From assembly GCF_010728725.1 (NCBI RefSeq), contig NZ_AP022606.1:682001-746000 (forward strand): a stretch of 64,000 nucleotides of DNA. The letters are read 5' to 3'. This document shows positions 1 through 6,827 of this stretch, piece after piece. Numbering within the stretch: position 1 is the stretch's first letter; each line of letters begins with the position of its first letter. This DNA is from Mycobacterium branderi (GTDB lineage: Bacteria > Actinomycetota > Actinomycetes > Mycobacteriales > Mycobacteriaceae). The notes under the pieces are model-generated. The model was given only the letters and a program-made list of their open reading frames with translations. It was not told the DNA's origin and searched no databases. The translations under genes were made by a program, and so were the position numbers.

Positions 1-1866
1 GCTGACCGATGTAGTTGTACAGCCATGGCACCCCGAAGTTCGGCTCGTTCCCGACCCAGAGGTAGGGCTCGTCGGGCCCCGCGTTGAGCTCCGTCGTGAA
101 CCGGTCGAGTCGCTCAGCTACCGCCTCCCGGCCGCCCAATGCGGTCACCAGCCCGCCGATGTTCTGCGGCACCATCCACAGGTACTGCTCGGAGTTGCCC
201 TCGTCGAATCCGTCCTCTCCCAAGTCCGACGTCGGGCCAGTGAACCCAGGGTTGTCAAGGAAAGCACCGTCGGCCCCTCGCGGTGTGATGCGGCCCGTCG
301 CCGGGTTGAACAGGTGCTGCCAGAACTGCGCCCGCCGCAAGAATTCCGCGCCAATCACCTTCTCGCCCAAGGCATCGGCGAAGCGGGAGATCGCGAAGTC
401 GTCGACCGACCACTCCAGCGTGATCGAGGCGCCGTCGATCCCGTGATCGCCGCGGAACTCCTCGACCTGCGGCGCATACCCATGCTTCAAGAAGGTGCCG
501 ATTCCCGGCCGCTCCACACCGCCGTCCGTCGCGCCCTTCACCATGTAGTACAGCGCCCTTTTGACGTCGAAGTCCTTGGCGCCGAACGCATACAGGCTCG
601 CGATCAGCGGCACCACGTTGTCCCCGGTCATCTCCCCCGTCGCCGAATTGGCCAGCGCCCACCGCGGCAGCGACCCGCTCTGCTCCGCGTCGTTCACCAG
701 CGACTGAGCCATATCGCTGGCCCGATCCGGAAACAGCAGTGCCTGCAGCGCCGCCAGGCAGCGATACGTATCCCAGTCGGAGAAGTTCGTGTACTGCGTG
801 TGCCCCGCGGCCACGGTGTGCACCACGCCGTCGAATCCGATGTAGCGGCCGTCCGCGTCGTTGAACATGTTCGGGTGCAACAGCGATCGATACAGCGAGG
901 TATAGAAGGTCTCGATGTCGCCGGCATTGCTGCCCGCCACCGCCACCCGCGACAGCGCCGCGTTCCATTCCGCCGATGCGGCGGCGCGGACGTCGTCGAA
1001 GCTCCCGCTGCTCTCGGCGGCCAGGTTGGCCCGCGCCCCGTCGACGCTCACATACGACAGCGCGGTCCGCACCTCGAGCATCGAGCCGGCCGGAAACTCG
1101 ACGTATCCCCCGCTGCTCCACGAATCCGCCTGGCGCGCACCGGGAAACACCGACTCACCGTCCCAGGTGCCGAAGGACGTGAACGGCCGGCTGAAGCTCA
1201 TCGCGAAGTACACCGTGTAGATGTTGTCCTTGCCGCAGAATGCCCCGGTGGTCGCCGATCCGGTGATGGTGGTGTTGTCCTCGCCGATCTGGATGCTCGC
1301 CGCGTAATTGCCCGCAAGCGACCCGCCAGGACGCACATGGAACAGCGCAGGCCGGCCGTCGTCGGGGAAGCTGAACCGGCCGACGCCGGTGCGGGTGGTG
1401 GCGGTCAGTTCCGCTCTCACACCGGTGTCGGGGAACCGCACCGTGTAGTAGCCGGGCACGCCGACTTCGGTGTCGTCGTGGGCGATCGTCTCCCAGGCGG
1501 TCCAGGGCTGCGCGCCGATCGGCGTCGTCGTCGGCAGCATCGGGATGTCGCCGAACGCGGCGCAGCCCACCGAGGCGTGGGTCATGGAAAAGCCGGTGGA
1601 GCGGTCGTTGTCGTGGTCGTAGCCGGCGTAGGTGTCGGTGGTGTCCGGCGAGTACTGCACCATCCCGAACGGCACCGAGGCGCCCGGGAAGTTGTTGATC
1701 TCCCCCGCTTCCTCGCCACCTGTCCCGGTGCCGTTGAGCGTGTCGACGTGCTCGACCGGTTGGCGACGAAGGCAGCCTCTTCGGCACGCGCTATCGGCGC
1801 CGGCCACACCGTCATGCAAGCAACCGCCGCCGCGACCCACGTGGCGAGCTGCCGTCGCGACCGCAT
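1..1866 (-). CDS. Exported GH92 alpha-mannosidase, cut by window edge, apparent frameshift
   Basis: Runs off the left edge. A start ATG at 1866 opens a signal peptide ([10 protein letters not shown], hydrophobic core, likely cleavage near ARAEE). After a one-base frame change near 1759 the body continues with GH92 features: [14 protein letters not shown] near the N-terminus and [14 protein letters not shown] at the window edge, a strongly conserved stretch of the family. GH92 enzymes are calcium-dependent exo-acting alpha-mannosidases. This one should act outside the membrane on mannosylated glycoconjugates, which is inference. The M. tuberculosis counterpart I recall is Rv0584, beside Rv0585c; an Rv0585c-like gene lies 5 kb away here. 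Both frames are otherwise open, so the break is either a recent mutation or a lost G in a short G run. Confidence 0.85.
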
Positions 1867-1883
1867 AGCTGTCTCTTACTGCA
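1843..1883. repeat. 41-bp direct repeat, copy 1 (GH92 leader)
   Basis: Matches 2533-2573 with one mismatch (1868 against 2558). This copy covers the first codons of the GH92 signal peptide and about 15 bases upstream of its ATG. Weaker similarity continues to about 1915. Confidence 0.9.
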
Positions 1884-2098
1884 TAGGCGCCACATCGGGC
1901 AGCGTTTCGGGATGCATCAGTTCCCGGACGTGGACGTCGCGCACTGACCCGCGATAGTCCAACACGGCGATCACTGTCTTTGGGGGTGTCGATACCGCCA
2001 CGACCAGGTTGCGACGCGACGGGCGCTGGTCGGGTGCCGGATTTGTCGCGTTAGTGGCCGTGGCTGCGGCGACTGATCCGTCGGACCACGTCTGACCG
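1876..2098 (-). other. Interval with an open frame lacking a start
   Basis: No complete gene is convincing here. One minus-strand frame ending with TAA at 1876-1878 stays open through the whole stretch and reads protein-like at its end ([20 protein letters not shown]). It has no good start of its own and overlaps the 3' end of the membrane-protein gene upstream. It may be the frameshifted C-terminus of that protein or a separate fragment. Confidence 0.3.
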
Positions 2099-2530
2099 TC
2101 AGTATCTTCCAGTCGATCGAAGCCAGTACGCGAGGTAGGGCGCCACGAAAAATGCAGCGACAGTAAGCGGTAGGCCCAACCACACCCACGCGGCACGCCA
2201 TCGCATCACGGCCACAACAATCACGGGCACCGCCGCTGCGACCACCGCCGAGGCAAACGCGAGCACCGGCAAAATCATCGCAAAATGTTGACCCTGCGGT
2301 GTGCAGATGTCGCGGGTGTCGCCTTGATGACAATCGTCGCTTGCAAAGGCAGCCGCGTAAAGCCACATAAACGTCACCACTGCAGCGAACACCAGGAGGA
2401 GACAAACCGCCGCAGCGTACAGCACAAAATGGGTTGTCCGCCGCCCCGCGGCGCCGGACGGTTGCGGCGATTCCGCCGGTTTCACAGTGACCAGTCTCGC
2501 ATCAGCGCCGTGACCATTGTCTGCACTCAC
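2099..2530 (-). CDS. Small three-helix membrane protein, hypothetical
   Basis: 143 residues from a GTG start at 2530. The N-terminal 28 residues are polar. They are followed by a transmembrane helix (FVLYAAAVCLLLVFAAVV), a short loop with two cysteines (DDCHQGDTRDIC) that could form a disulfide outside the membrane, and two closely spaced helices around MILPVLAFASAVVAAAVPV and WLGLPLTVAAFFVAPYLAYW. I do not recognise the family. A nine-codon reading frame copied from the GH92 leader ends with a TGA overlapping this GTG, so translation may be coupled to it. The product may originally have extended into the open frame downstream. Confidence 0.6.
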   Translation of the reverse strand: MSADNGHGADARLVTVKPAESPQPSGAAGRRTTHFVLYAAAVCLLLVFAAVVTFMWLYAAAFASDDCHQGDTRDICTPQGQHFAMILPVLAFASAVVAAAVPVIVVAVMRWRAAWVWLGLPLTVAAFFVAPYLAYWLRSTGRY

Positions 2531-2532
2531 TG

Positions 2533-2573
2533 GGCGAGCTGCCGTCGCGACCGCATACCTGTCTCTTACTGCA
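2533..2573. repeat. 41-bp direct repeat, copy 2 (upstream of membrane-protein gene)
   Basis: Near-identical copy of 1843-1883. On the minus strand it carries ATG plus seven codons identical to the GH92 start (MRSRRQLA), here ending in a stop after one more codon. It probably moved the GH92 promoter or leader in front of the 2099-2530 gene. Confidence 0.9.
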
Positions 2574-2726
2574 CGCAGCCACGTCCCGCGGGAGTTTCGA
2601 GAGGGATCCCGGTATTGCTATTCATCGCGGAACCGGACGGCGAAAGCGGTCAGCCGCCGACCACCTTCACGTGCGGAAATCGCTTCGTCAGCTGTTGCGT
2701 GCGGCAAGCTGGACAGCCTTCAGAGA

Positions 2727-2762
2727 TTGACAGATAATTTCGCAAAAGCGAATATATCTGTA
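2727..2762 (+). promoter_or_regulatory. Leaderless promoter with palindromic operator for the HTH gene
   Basis: TTGACA at 2727-2732, a 17-base spacer and GAATAT at 2750-2755 end six bases before the ATG at 2762, so transcription probably starts on the start codon. A 13+13 inverted repeat with AAAA loop (2731-2743 and 2748-2760, 11 of 13 paired) covers the spacer and -10 and is the obvious autoregulatory site for the HTH protein. Confidence 0.7.
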
Positions 2763-3427
2763 TGGACCTCGTGGCCGTCAAAGATGCCGCGGAGCAACTC
2801 GGCGTGACTACACGGCAGGTTCAATACCTTGTGGCGCGCGGGGAATTGCGCCCGGTCGCGCGTGGCCTGATCGACCGGGCTTCCCTCGATCGGCATATTG
2901 CAACTCGACAAGCTTCTCGGCGTCGCGCTTGGTCGGAAAACACCGCGTGGGCTGCCGTCGCGATGCTCTCAGACCTACCGACGCCATGGCTGGGCCCGGC
3001 GCAACGCTCGAGGCTAAGGACCGCCCTCCGGCAGTTGACAGGAGCCGAACTGGTCAGCCGTACTCGCGGCCGCGCGAAAGTGCAACGATACCAAGGTCAT
3101 TCGCGTACGGCTGAACGGCTCCGACAGGAAGTGGTCGATACCTCCGGTGCGGTCGCTCTGCTCGGGTTGGTGGAGGCCCCGAACTACGTGGACGGTTACA
3201 TCGCTGCCCACAACCTCGACAAGATCGTTGCCCGCCACGCTCTCATCGAGGATGCCGGCGGTACCTACATCCTGCGGGCGACCACCATGGATTTGGCCAC
3301 TGTCCGTGCCCTTGCCGACGAGGCGCCGGTGCTCGCAGCCCTCGATCTCGCGGAATCTCTTGACATCCGGGAGCGGCGGATCGGGCTGAATTTTCTCGAC
3401 GACACATTGAAGCGTCTCAATGGCTGA
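2762..3427 (+). CDS. HTH (excisionase/MerR-like) protein, putative antitoxin
   Basis: 221 residues. Residues 4 to 45 form an excisionase-like winged HTH (DAAEQLGVTTRQVQYLVARG). The remaining part looks like a regulatory or partner-binding domain and ends in a region rich in Leu, Glu and Arg. The next gene starts inside its last codons (ATG 3420 against TGA 3425-3427), the layout of an antitoxin followed by its toxin. The palindrome over its promoter supports autoregulation. A role as antitoxin or repressor for the downstream nucleotidyltransferase-like product is inferred from arrangement, not from a family I can name with certainty. Confidence 0.7.
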   Translation: MDLVAVKDAAEQLGVTTRQVQYLVARGELRPVARGLIDRASLDRHIATRQASRRRAWSENTAWAAVAMLSDLPTPWLGPAQRSRLRTALRQLTGAELVSRTRGRAKVQRYQGHSRTAERLRQEVVDTSGAVALLGLVEAPNYVDGYIAAHNLDKIVARHALIEDAGGTYILRATTMDLATVRALADEAPVLAALDLAESLDIRERRIGLNFLDDTLKRLNG

Positions 3428-3923
3428 ACGGACCACGATCGACGTCGTCGCGATACCAGGCGGCTGGCCAAAGCCGTGGCCGAATGTCGCCGAAATCGCC
3501 GATCACTTGCCGGGCGACCGGTGGACCCTCGTCCGCGCAATGGTGAAGATCGAAGGCGGAACCCAGGCCCTGCGCCGCACTATCAACGCCCGCCTGCAGA
3601 TCGCCACGGGCCAGACAACCACCATCAGCGTTCCCGACGCCTTCGGTGCGCTGATCCTCAAAATCGCCGCTTACCAAACCGATTCCCGCGACAGAGACCG
3701 ACACCTCTATGACGCCGCCGTCCTGCTGTGCTGCATCGAAGACCCGTACGCTCAACGAGAACGGTTTGCGGGATCCGACAGAAAACGACTGACGTTGCTC
3801 GCGAAATCTCTTTTACCGGAACATCCTGCGTGGCATCCCAAGCGACATCCGTCGCGACGGGCAAGCCGCGCTTCGGCTGCTCGCCGCGCCCTGATCCTTT
3901 CTTTCGCGCCCCAGCCACGCTGA
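3420..3923 (+). pseudogene. Remnant of AbiEii-like nucleotidyltransferase toxin
   Basis: The reading frame encodes 167 residues. Its C-terminal half has the pattern of nucleotidyltransferase-type toxins (LILKIAAYQTDSRDRDRHLY: Lys, Arg and two Asp spaced as in AbiEii-like proteins). No catalytic GS...DxD core is present; residues about 38 to 42 (RWTLV) run straight into AMVKIEGG as if a central block had been deleted in frame. Near 3832 a second reading frame offers a more natural C-terminus (IPSDIRRDGQAALRLLAAP, stop at 3892-3894), which suggests a frameshift. The gene overlaps the HTH gene by eight bases. It is probably catalytically dead. The family memory behind this is not checked. Confidence 0.6.
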
Positions 3924-3949
3924 GCTGTCCGCACCGAATGACGCGATCG

Positions 3950-4258
3950 TTAGCAGCCAGTGCTTGCGCGCAATGTGCGGCACACTTGGTGGAGCCGTGC
4001 CGCAGACAACCGGGTGATCCTGCGGCGAAATGCGCTACGCGGCAACGTATGAAGGTTGTCGAAGTTGACGACGCAGTCGCTTGGCACGCCATCTTCAGCA
4101 GCCGTCAGTTCCAGTTCCGACACCAGTCCTCTGCGGGTTCGGGTCAGTGAGGCGACGACGACCGCGCCGATCCGGTCGGCGACGGGATCCCTGGTGAGGA
4201 CGAGCACCGGGCGATCACCGCCGGGCGTGGCGGCGAACCAGAGTTCACCGCGCCGCAT
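3950..4258 (-). CDS. mazF: MazF/PemK-family endoribonuclease toxin
   Basis: 102 residues, the usual MazF length. The N-terminus RRGELWFA, then GDRPVLVLTRD and DCVVNFDNLHTL, match the SH3-like barrel of MazF/PemK toxins, which cut single-stranded RNA at short motifs in the cytoplasm. The start lies inside the antitoxin gene (14-base overlap, 4245-4258), so the pair is translationally linked. Which numbered mycobacterial MazF it corresponds to cannot be said from sequence alone. Confidence 0.88.
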   Translation of the reverse strand: MRRGELWFAATPGGDRPVLVLTRDPVADRIGAVVVASLTRTRRGLVSELELTAAEDGVPSDCVVNFDNLHTLPRSAFRRRITRLSAARLHQVCRTLRASTGC

Positions 4259-4496
4259 CGGCCCAGTCAGCCCAGTCCTCCGCGGGGCCCCACTCGGCGA
4301 CCTCAGCGAGCGCCATTTCCTCGCCCGTGACGGGCTGCTCGGCGTATGCGCGCACGTCCTCGTCGGCCGCGAGCTGAGCCAAGTGGCGTCGCAGCGCGTC
4401 GCGAATGAGCTCGGACCGCTCGACGTGCAGCCGCCGCGCCCATTGGTCTATTTCGGCGGCGTCCGCGTCGTCCACGCGAAAGCTGATCATCGTCAT
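4245..4496 (-). CDS. mazE: Ribbon-helix-helix antitoxin of the MazF pair
   Basis: 83 residues from ATG 4494-4496. Residues 1 to 45 form a ribbon-helix-helix DNA-binding domain (ISFRVDDADAAEIDQWARRL, then RSELIRDALRRHL). The acidic tail rich in Trp, Glu and Asp (AEVAEWGPAEDWADWADAA) is the expected toxin-neutralising segment. It precedes and overlaps mazF. A TAGAAT -10 ends six bases before the ATG, so the message is probably leaderless. Confidence 0.88.
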   Translation of the reverse strand: MTMISFRVDDADAAEIDQWARRLHVERSELIRDALRRHLAQLAADEDVRAYAEQPVTGEEMALAEVAEWGPAEDWADWADAAR

Positions 4497-4519
4497 ACGT
4501 CGATTCTAGCCTGTATGAC
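4492..4519 (-). promoter_or_regulatory. mazEF leaderless promoter with inverted repeat
   Basis: GTCATAC at 4492-4498 and GTATGAC at 4513-4519 form a perfect 7-bp inverted repeat around the minus-strand -10 TAGAAT (4503-4508). The repeat includes the start codon of mazE, a typical place for MazE autoregulation. Confidence 0.6.
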
Positions 4520-4550
4520 AGCGGGCACCGAGGCTTAGCTGGGGCCGGGG

Positions 4551-4964
4551 TTATTCAGTGACGAATGCGGCGATTTGCTTGACGAAGCCCTCGAGGTCGC
4601 CGACATCGCTAAGCCGTGCGATTACGATCTCGTCCGACACCTCCACATATTCGTGAACGAGGACATTCCGAAAGCCAACGGCTTTGCGCAGTGCGTCAGC
4701 CAGGTCAGCCGCGAGGACCCCATGACTGCCGAGCAGACGCATCGCGTCGCCGTTGTCGGCCGGCGGGCCCCAGCCCTCCGCCGCGCAAATGTGCTGCGCA
4801 ATGTCGATACACGCCTCAATCGCTGTTACGAACGTGTATTTGATGCCGCGCAGCCAAATCGGGTCCGTGCGCCGAGCGTCGTCGGCCGCGGATTCTCGAT
4901 GCAGTATTGCCAAGTCGTCGGTGACGCCACGCAGGAGCCGCAGGACTCGAGTCTCATCGACCAC
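4551..4964 (-). CDS. hepT: HepT-like HEPN ribonuclease toxin
   Basis: 137 residues, all-helical HEPN fold (DUF86). The diagnostic R-x4-H-x-Y motif is present as RNVLVHEY around residue 105; in HepT this is both the RNase active site and the tyrosine that MntA modifies with AMP. The GTG start at 4962-4964 overlaps the last codons of the upstream mntA-like gene by 11 bases, the usual mntA-hepT arrangement. A continuous frame upstream through mntA is fortuitous. Confidence 0.88.
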   Translation of the reverse strand: MVDETRVLRLLRGVTDDLAILHRESAADDARRTDPIWLRGIKYTFVTAIEACIDIAQHICAAEGWGPPADNGDAMRLLGSHGVLAADLADALRKAVGFRNVLVHEYVEVSDEIVIARLSDVGDLEGFVKQIAAFVTE

Positions 4965-5334
4965 GACGCACCGCTTCGGCGAACTCGCGGTGGGCCCGCG
5001 TGATTCGCGGCAGTTCGTCGAGGTAGATCTTGCGGGTCGTCGCTTCCCAAGCCACTCGCCTCGCGCGATCGGTCTCGAAAAGAAGTTTTCCCCGCAGCGC
5101 GATGCGGCCCGCAAGTTCGAGGGGAGCGTTGTCCAGGACCAGGAGGTCGACGCCGGCGGGCAATAGAATCTCGAACGCCTCCGGTTGCTGCCCGCCGAAG
5201 TACGCGGCAATGTCGATGTCGGAGGTTGGCCGCGCCGCGTTGTCGGCGCGGCTGCCATGCAGGTAGGCGAACACGGCGCCATGACGCCGCAGCACCTCGC
5301 CGGCCTCGGCGGTTCGTTCCGCGACATCGGTCAC
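4954..5334 (-). CDS. mntA: MntA-like minimal nucleotidyltransferase antitoxin
   Basis: 126 residues from GTG 5332-5334, chosen because the preceding bases give a GACAAT -10 seven bases upstream and the protein then has the normal length. The motif [18 protein letters not shown] (near residues 25 to 42) is the GS..SDxD signature of minimal nucleotidyltransferases, with a third acidic residue in [10 protein letters not shown]. MntA antitoxins inactivate HepT by transferring AMP to its tyrosine. It is directly upstream of and overlaps hepT. Confidence 0.88.
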   Translation of the reverse strand: MTDVAERTAEAGEVLRRHGAVFAYLHGSRADNAARPTSDIDIAAYFGGQQPEAFEILLPAGVDLLVLDNAPLELAGRIALRGKLLFETDRARRVAWEATTRKIYLDELPRITRAHREFAEAVRRGR

Positions 5335-5417
5335 ATGGGCAATTGTCTCATCACTGCCCGGCCGTGCGGCCCACCCGCATCCAGCACGACCGCCGCGCCT
5401 TGGCAGACTATGACCCC

Positions 5418-5912
5418 ATGGCACAGATCACGTTGCGCGGAAATCCCATCAACACCGTCGGCGAGCTGCCGGCCGTCGGCTCCCCGGCGCCCGACTTCAC
5501 GTTGACCGGCACCGACCTCGGCGCGGTCAGCAGCGACCAGTTCCGCGGTAAGCCGTTGTTGCTCAACATCTTTCCGTCCATCGACACCCCGGTGTGCGCG
5601 GCCAGCGTGCGGACCTTCAACGAGCGCGCCGCCGGCAGCGGTCTCACTGTGCTGTGCGTGTCCAAGGACCTGCCGTTTGCCCAACAGCGGTTCTGCGGCG
5701 CCGAGGGCATCGAGAACGTCACCACCGCATCGGCGTTCCGCAGCAGCTTCGGCGACGACTACGGCGTCAGCCTGGCCGACGGTCCGATGGCCGGGCTGCT
5801 GGCCCGGGCTGTCGTGGTGATCGGCGCGGACGGCAAGGTCGCGCACACCGAGCTGGTGCCCGAGATCGCCCAGGAGCCCAACTACGACGCAGCGCTGAGC
5901 TCGTCGGCCTAA
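5418..5912 (+). CDS. tpx: Thiol peroxidase, atypical 2-Cys peroxiredoxin
   Basis: 164 residues, the normal Tpx length. Cytoplasmic enzyme reducing hydroperoxides with thioredoxin. The peroxidatic Cys lies in [11 protein letters not shown] (about residue 60) and the resolving Cys in QQRFCGAEG (about residue 94). The start ATG 5418 follows a GACTAT hexamer by six bases, so the message may be leaderless. Counterpart of Rv1932 in M. tuberculosis. It lies tail to tail with the broken transporter gene (3-base gap). Confidence 0.95.
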   Translation: MAQITLRGNPINTVGELPAVGSPAPDFTLTGTDLGAVSSDQFRGKPLLLNIFPSIDTPVCAASVRTFNERAAGSGLTVLCVSKDLPFAQQRFCGAEGIENVTTASAFRSSFGDDYGVSLADGPMAGLLARAVVVIGADGKVAHTELVPEIAQEPNYDAALSSSA

Positions 5913-5915
5913 CAG

Positions 5916-6792
5916 TCACCCGGGTTCGGGCGCCGGCGCTTCGCCGAATCGGCCCAGCACCAGCGCTCCGGCGACGGCGACGGCGAATCCCACGGCGACC
6001 ATCCAGCCGAGTCCTTCCCGGCTACGATCGCCGAGCCACGCCACCCCGACCAGCGCGGGCCCGACGGTCTCCCCGATCACCATTCCGGCCACGGCCGTCG
6101 TGACCGATCCGCGGCTCAGCGCCGACGTCAGCAGGAGAAAACCGGCCAGCCCGCCGGCGATCACCGCGTACAGCGACGGGTTGGCGTAAAACGCGGCCTT
6201 GGTCGGATCGATCGGATCGACCAGGCGCACCCCGACCTCGACGACCCCGAAGCCGACACCGGCCGCCAAGCCCAGGACCAGCGCGCGCGAGCGGTCGTCC
6301 AATCGGCCGGCGGCGGCGCCAGCGACGAACACCGCCGCGACCACGCCCAACAACGCCCAGGGCAGCCCCGCGGGCCCATGCCCGGAACCCTCCGGCCCGG
6401 CCGCCATGCCCAGCATCGCGAGGCCCACACAGACCACGCCCACGGCCGCCCATTCCACCGGTGCCAGCTGCGCCGACAGCATCCGCACCGCCCACGAGGG
6501 CGGTCACCGCGAGGGAGGCAGCCAACGCCGCGGCGACGACGTAGATCGGCACCAAGCGCAGCGCCGCCACCTGGAACAAAAACCCAACGCCGTCAAGGCC
6601 AAAGCCCGCGATGTAGCGCCACTGCCGGATCGCACGCAACAGCAACGCGGCATCGACTCCCGACCCGCTGCCCGGTTCGACCGCTCGCGTCGCCACCGCC
6701 TGCAATACCGTCGCGGTGCCGTAGCAGAGCGAACAGCCCAGAGCCAGCAGCAATCCGGTCAGCACACGCCGACGATACGGGATGACGCGCAC
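5916..6792 (-). pseudogene. DMT-superfamily transporter, apparent frameshift
   Basis: Two overlapping frames together give a hydrophobic protein of about 290 residues. The N-terminal part (GTG 6792; GLLLALGCSLCYGTATVLQA, later IYVVAAALAASLAVTALVGG) continues after a frame change near 6490 in the second part (VRMLSAQLAPVEWAAVGVVC and further helices). The pattern of about ten hydrophobic helices in two halves fits EamA/DMT-type permeases; the substrate is unknown. Neither half alone makes a sensible transporter, so this is a mutated gene or a base error. Confidence 0.65.
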
Positions 6793-6827
6793 GCGCCACT
6801 GACAGCGAATCAGTTAAGTTGTCGGCC

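Noticed and set aside
314..1957. 547-codon plus-strand frame over the GH92 region
   Set aside because: Arg/His/Gly-rich composition with no domain and exactly antisense to the GH92 codons; a GC-skew shadow.
4551..5327. One long frame running through both mntA and hepT, suggesting a fusion protein
   Set aside because: Its first half is an off-frame reading of mntA with low-complexity sequence; the normal two-gene overlap explains both domains.
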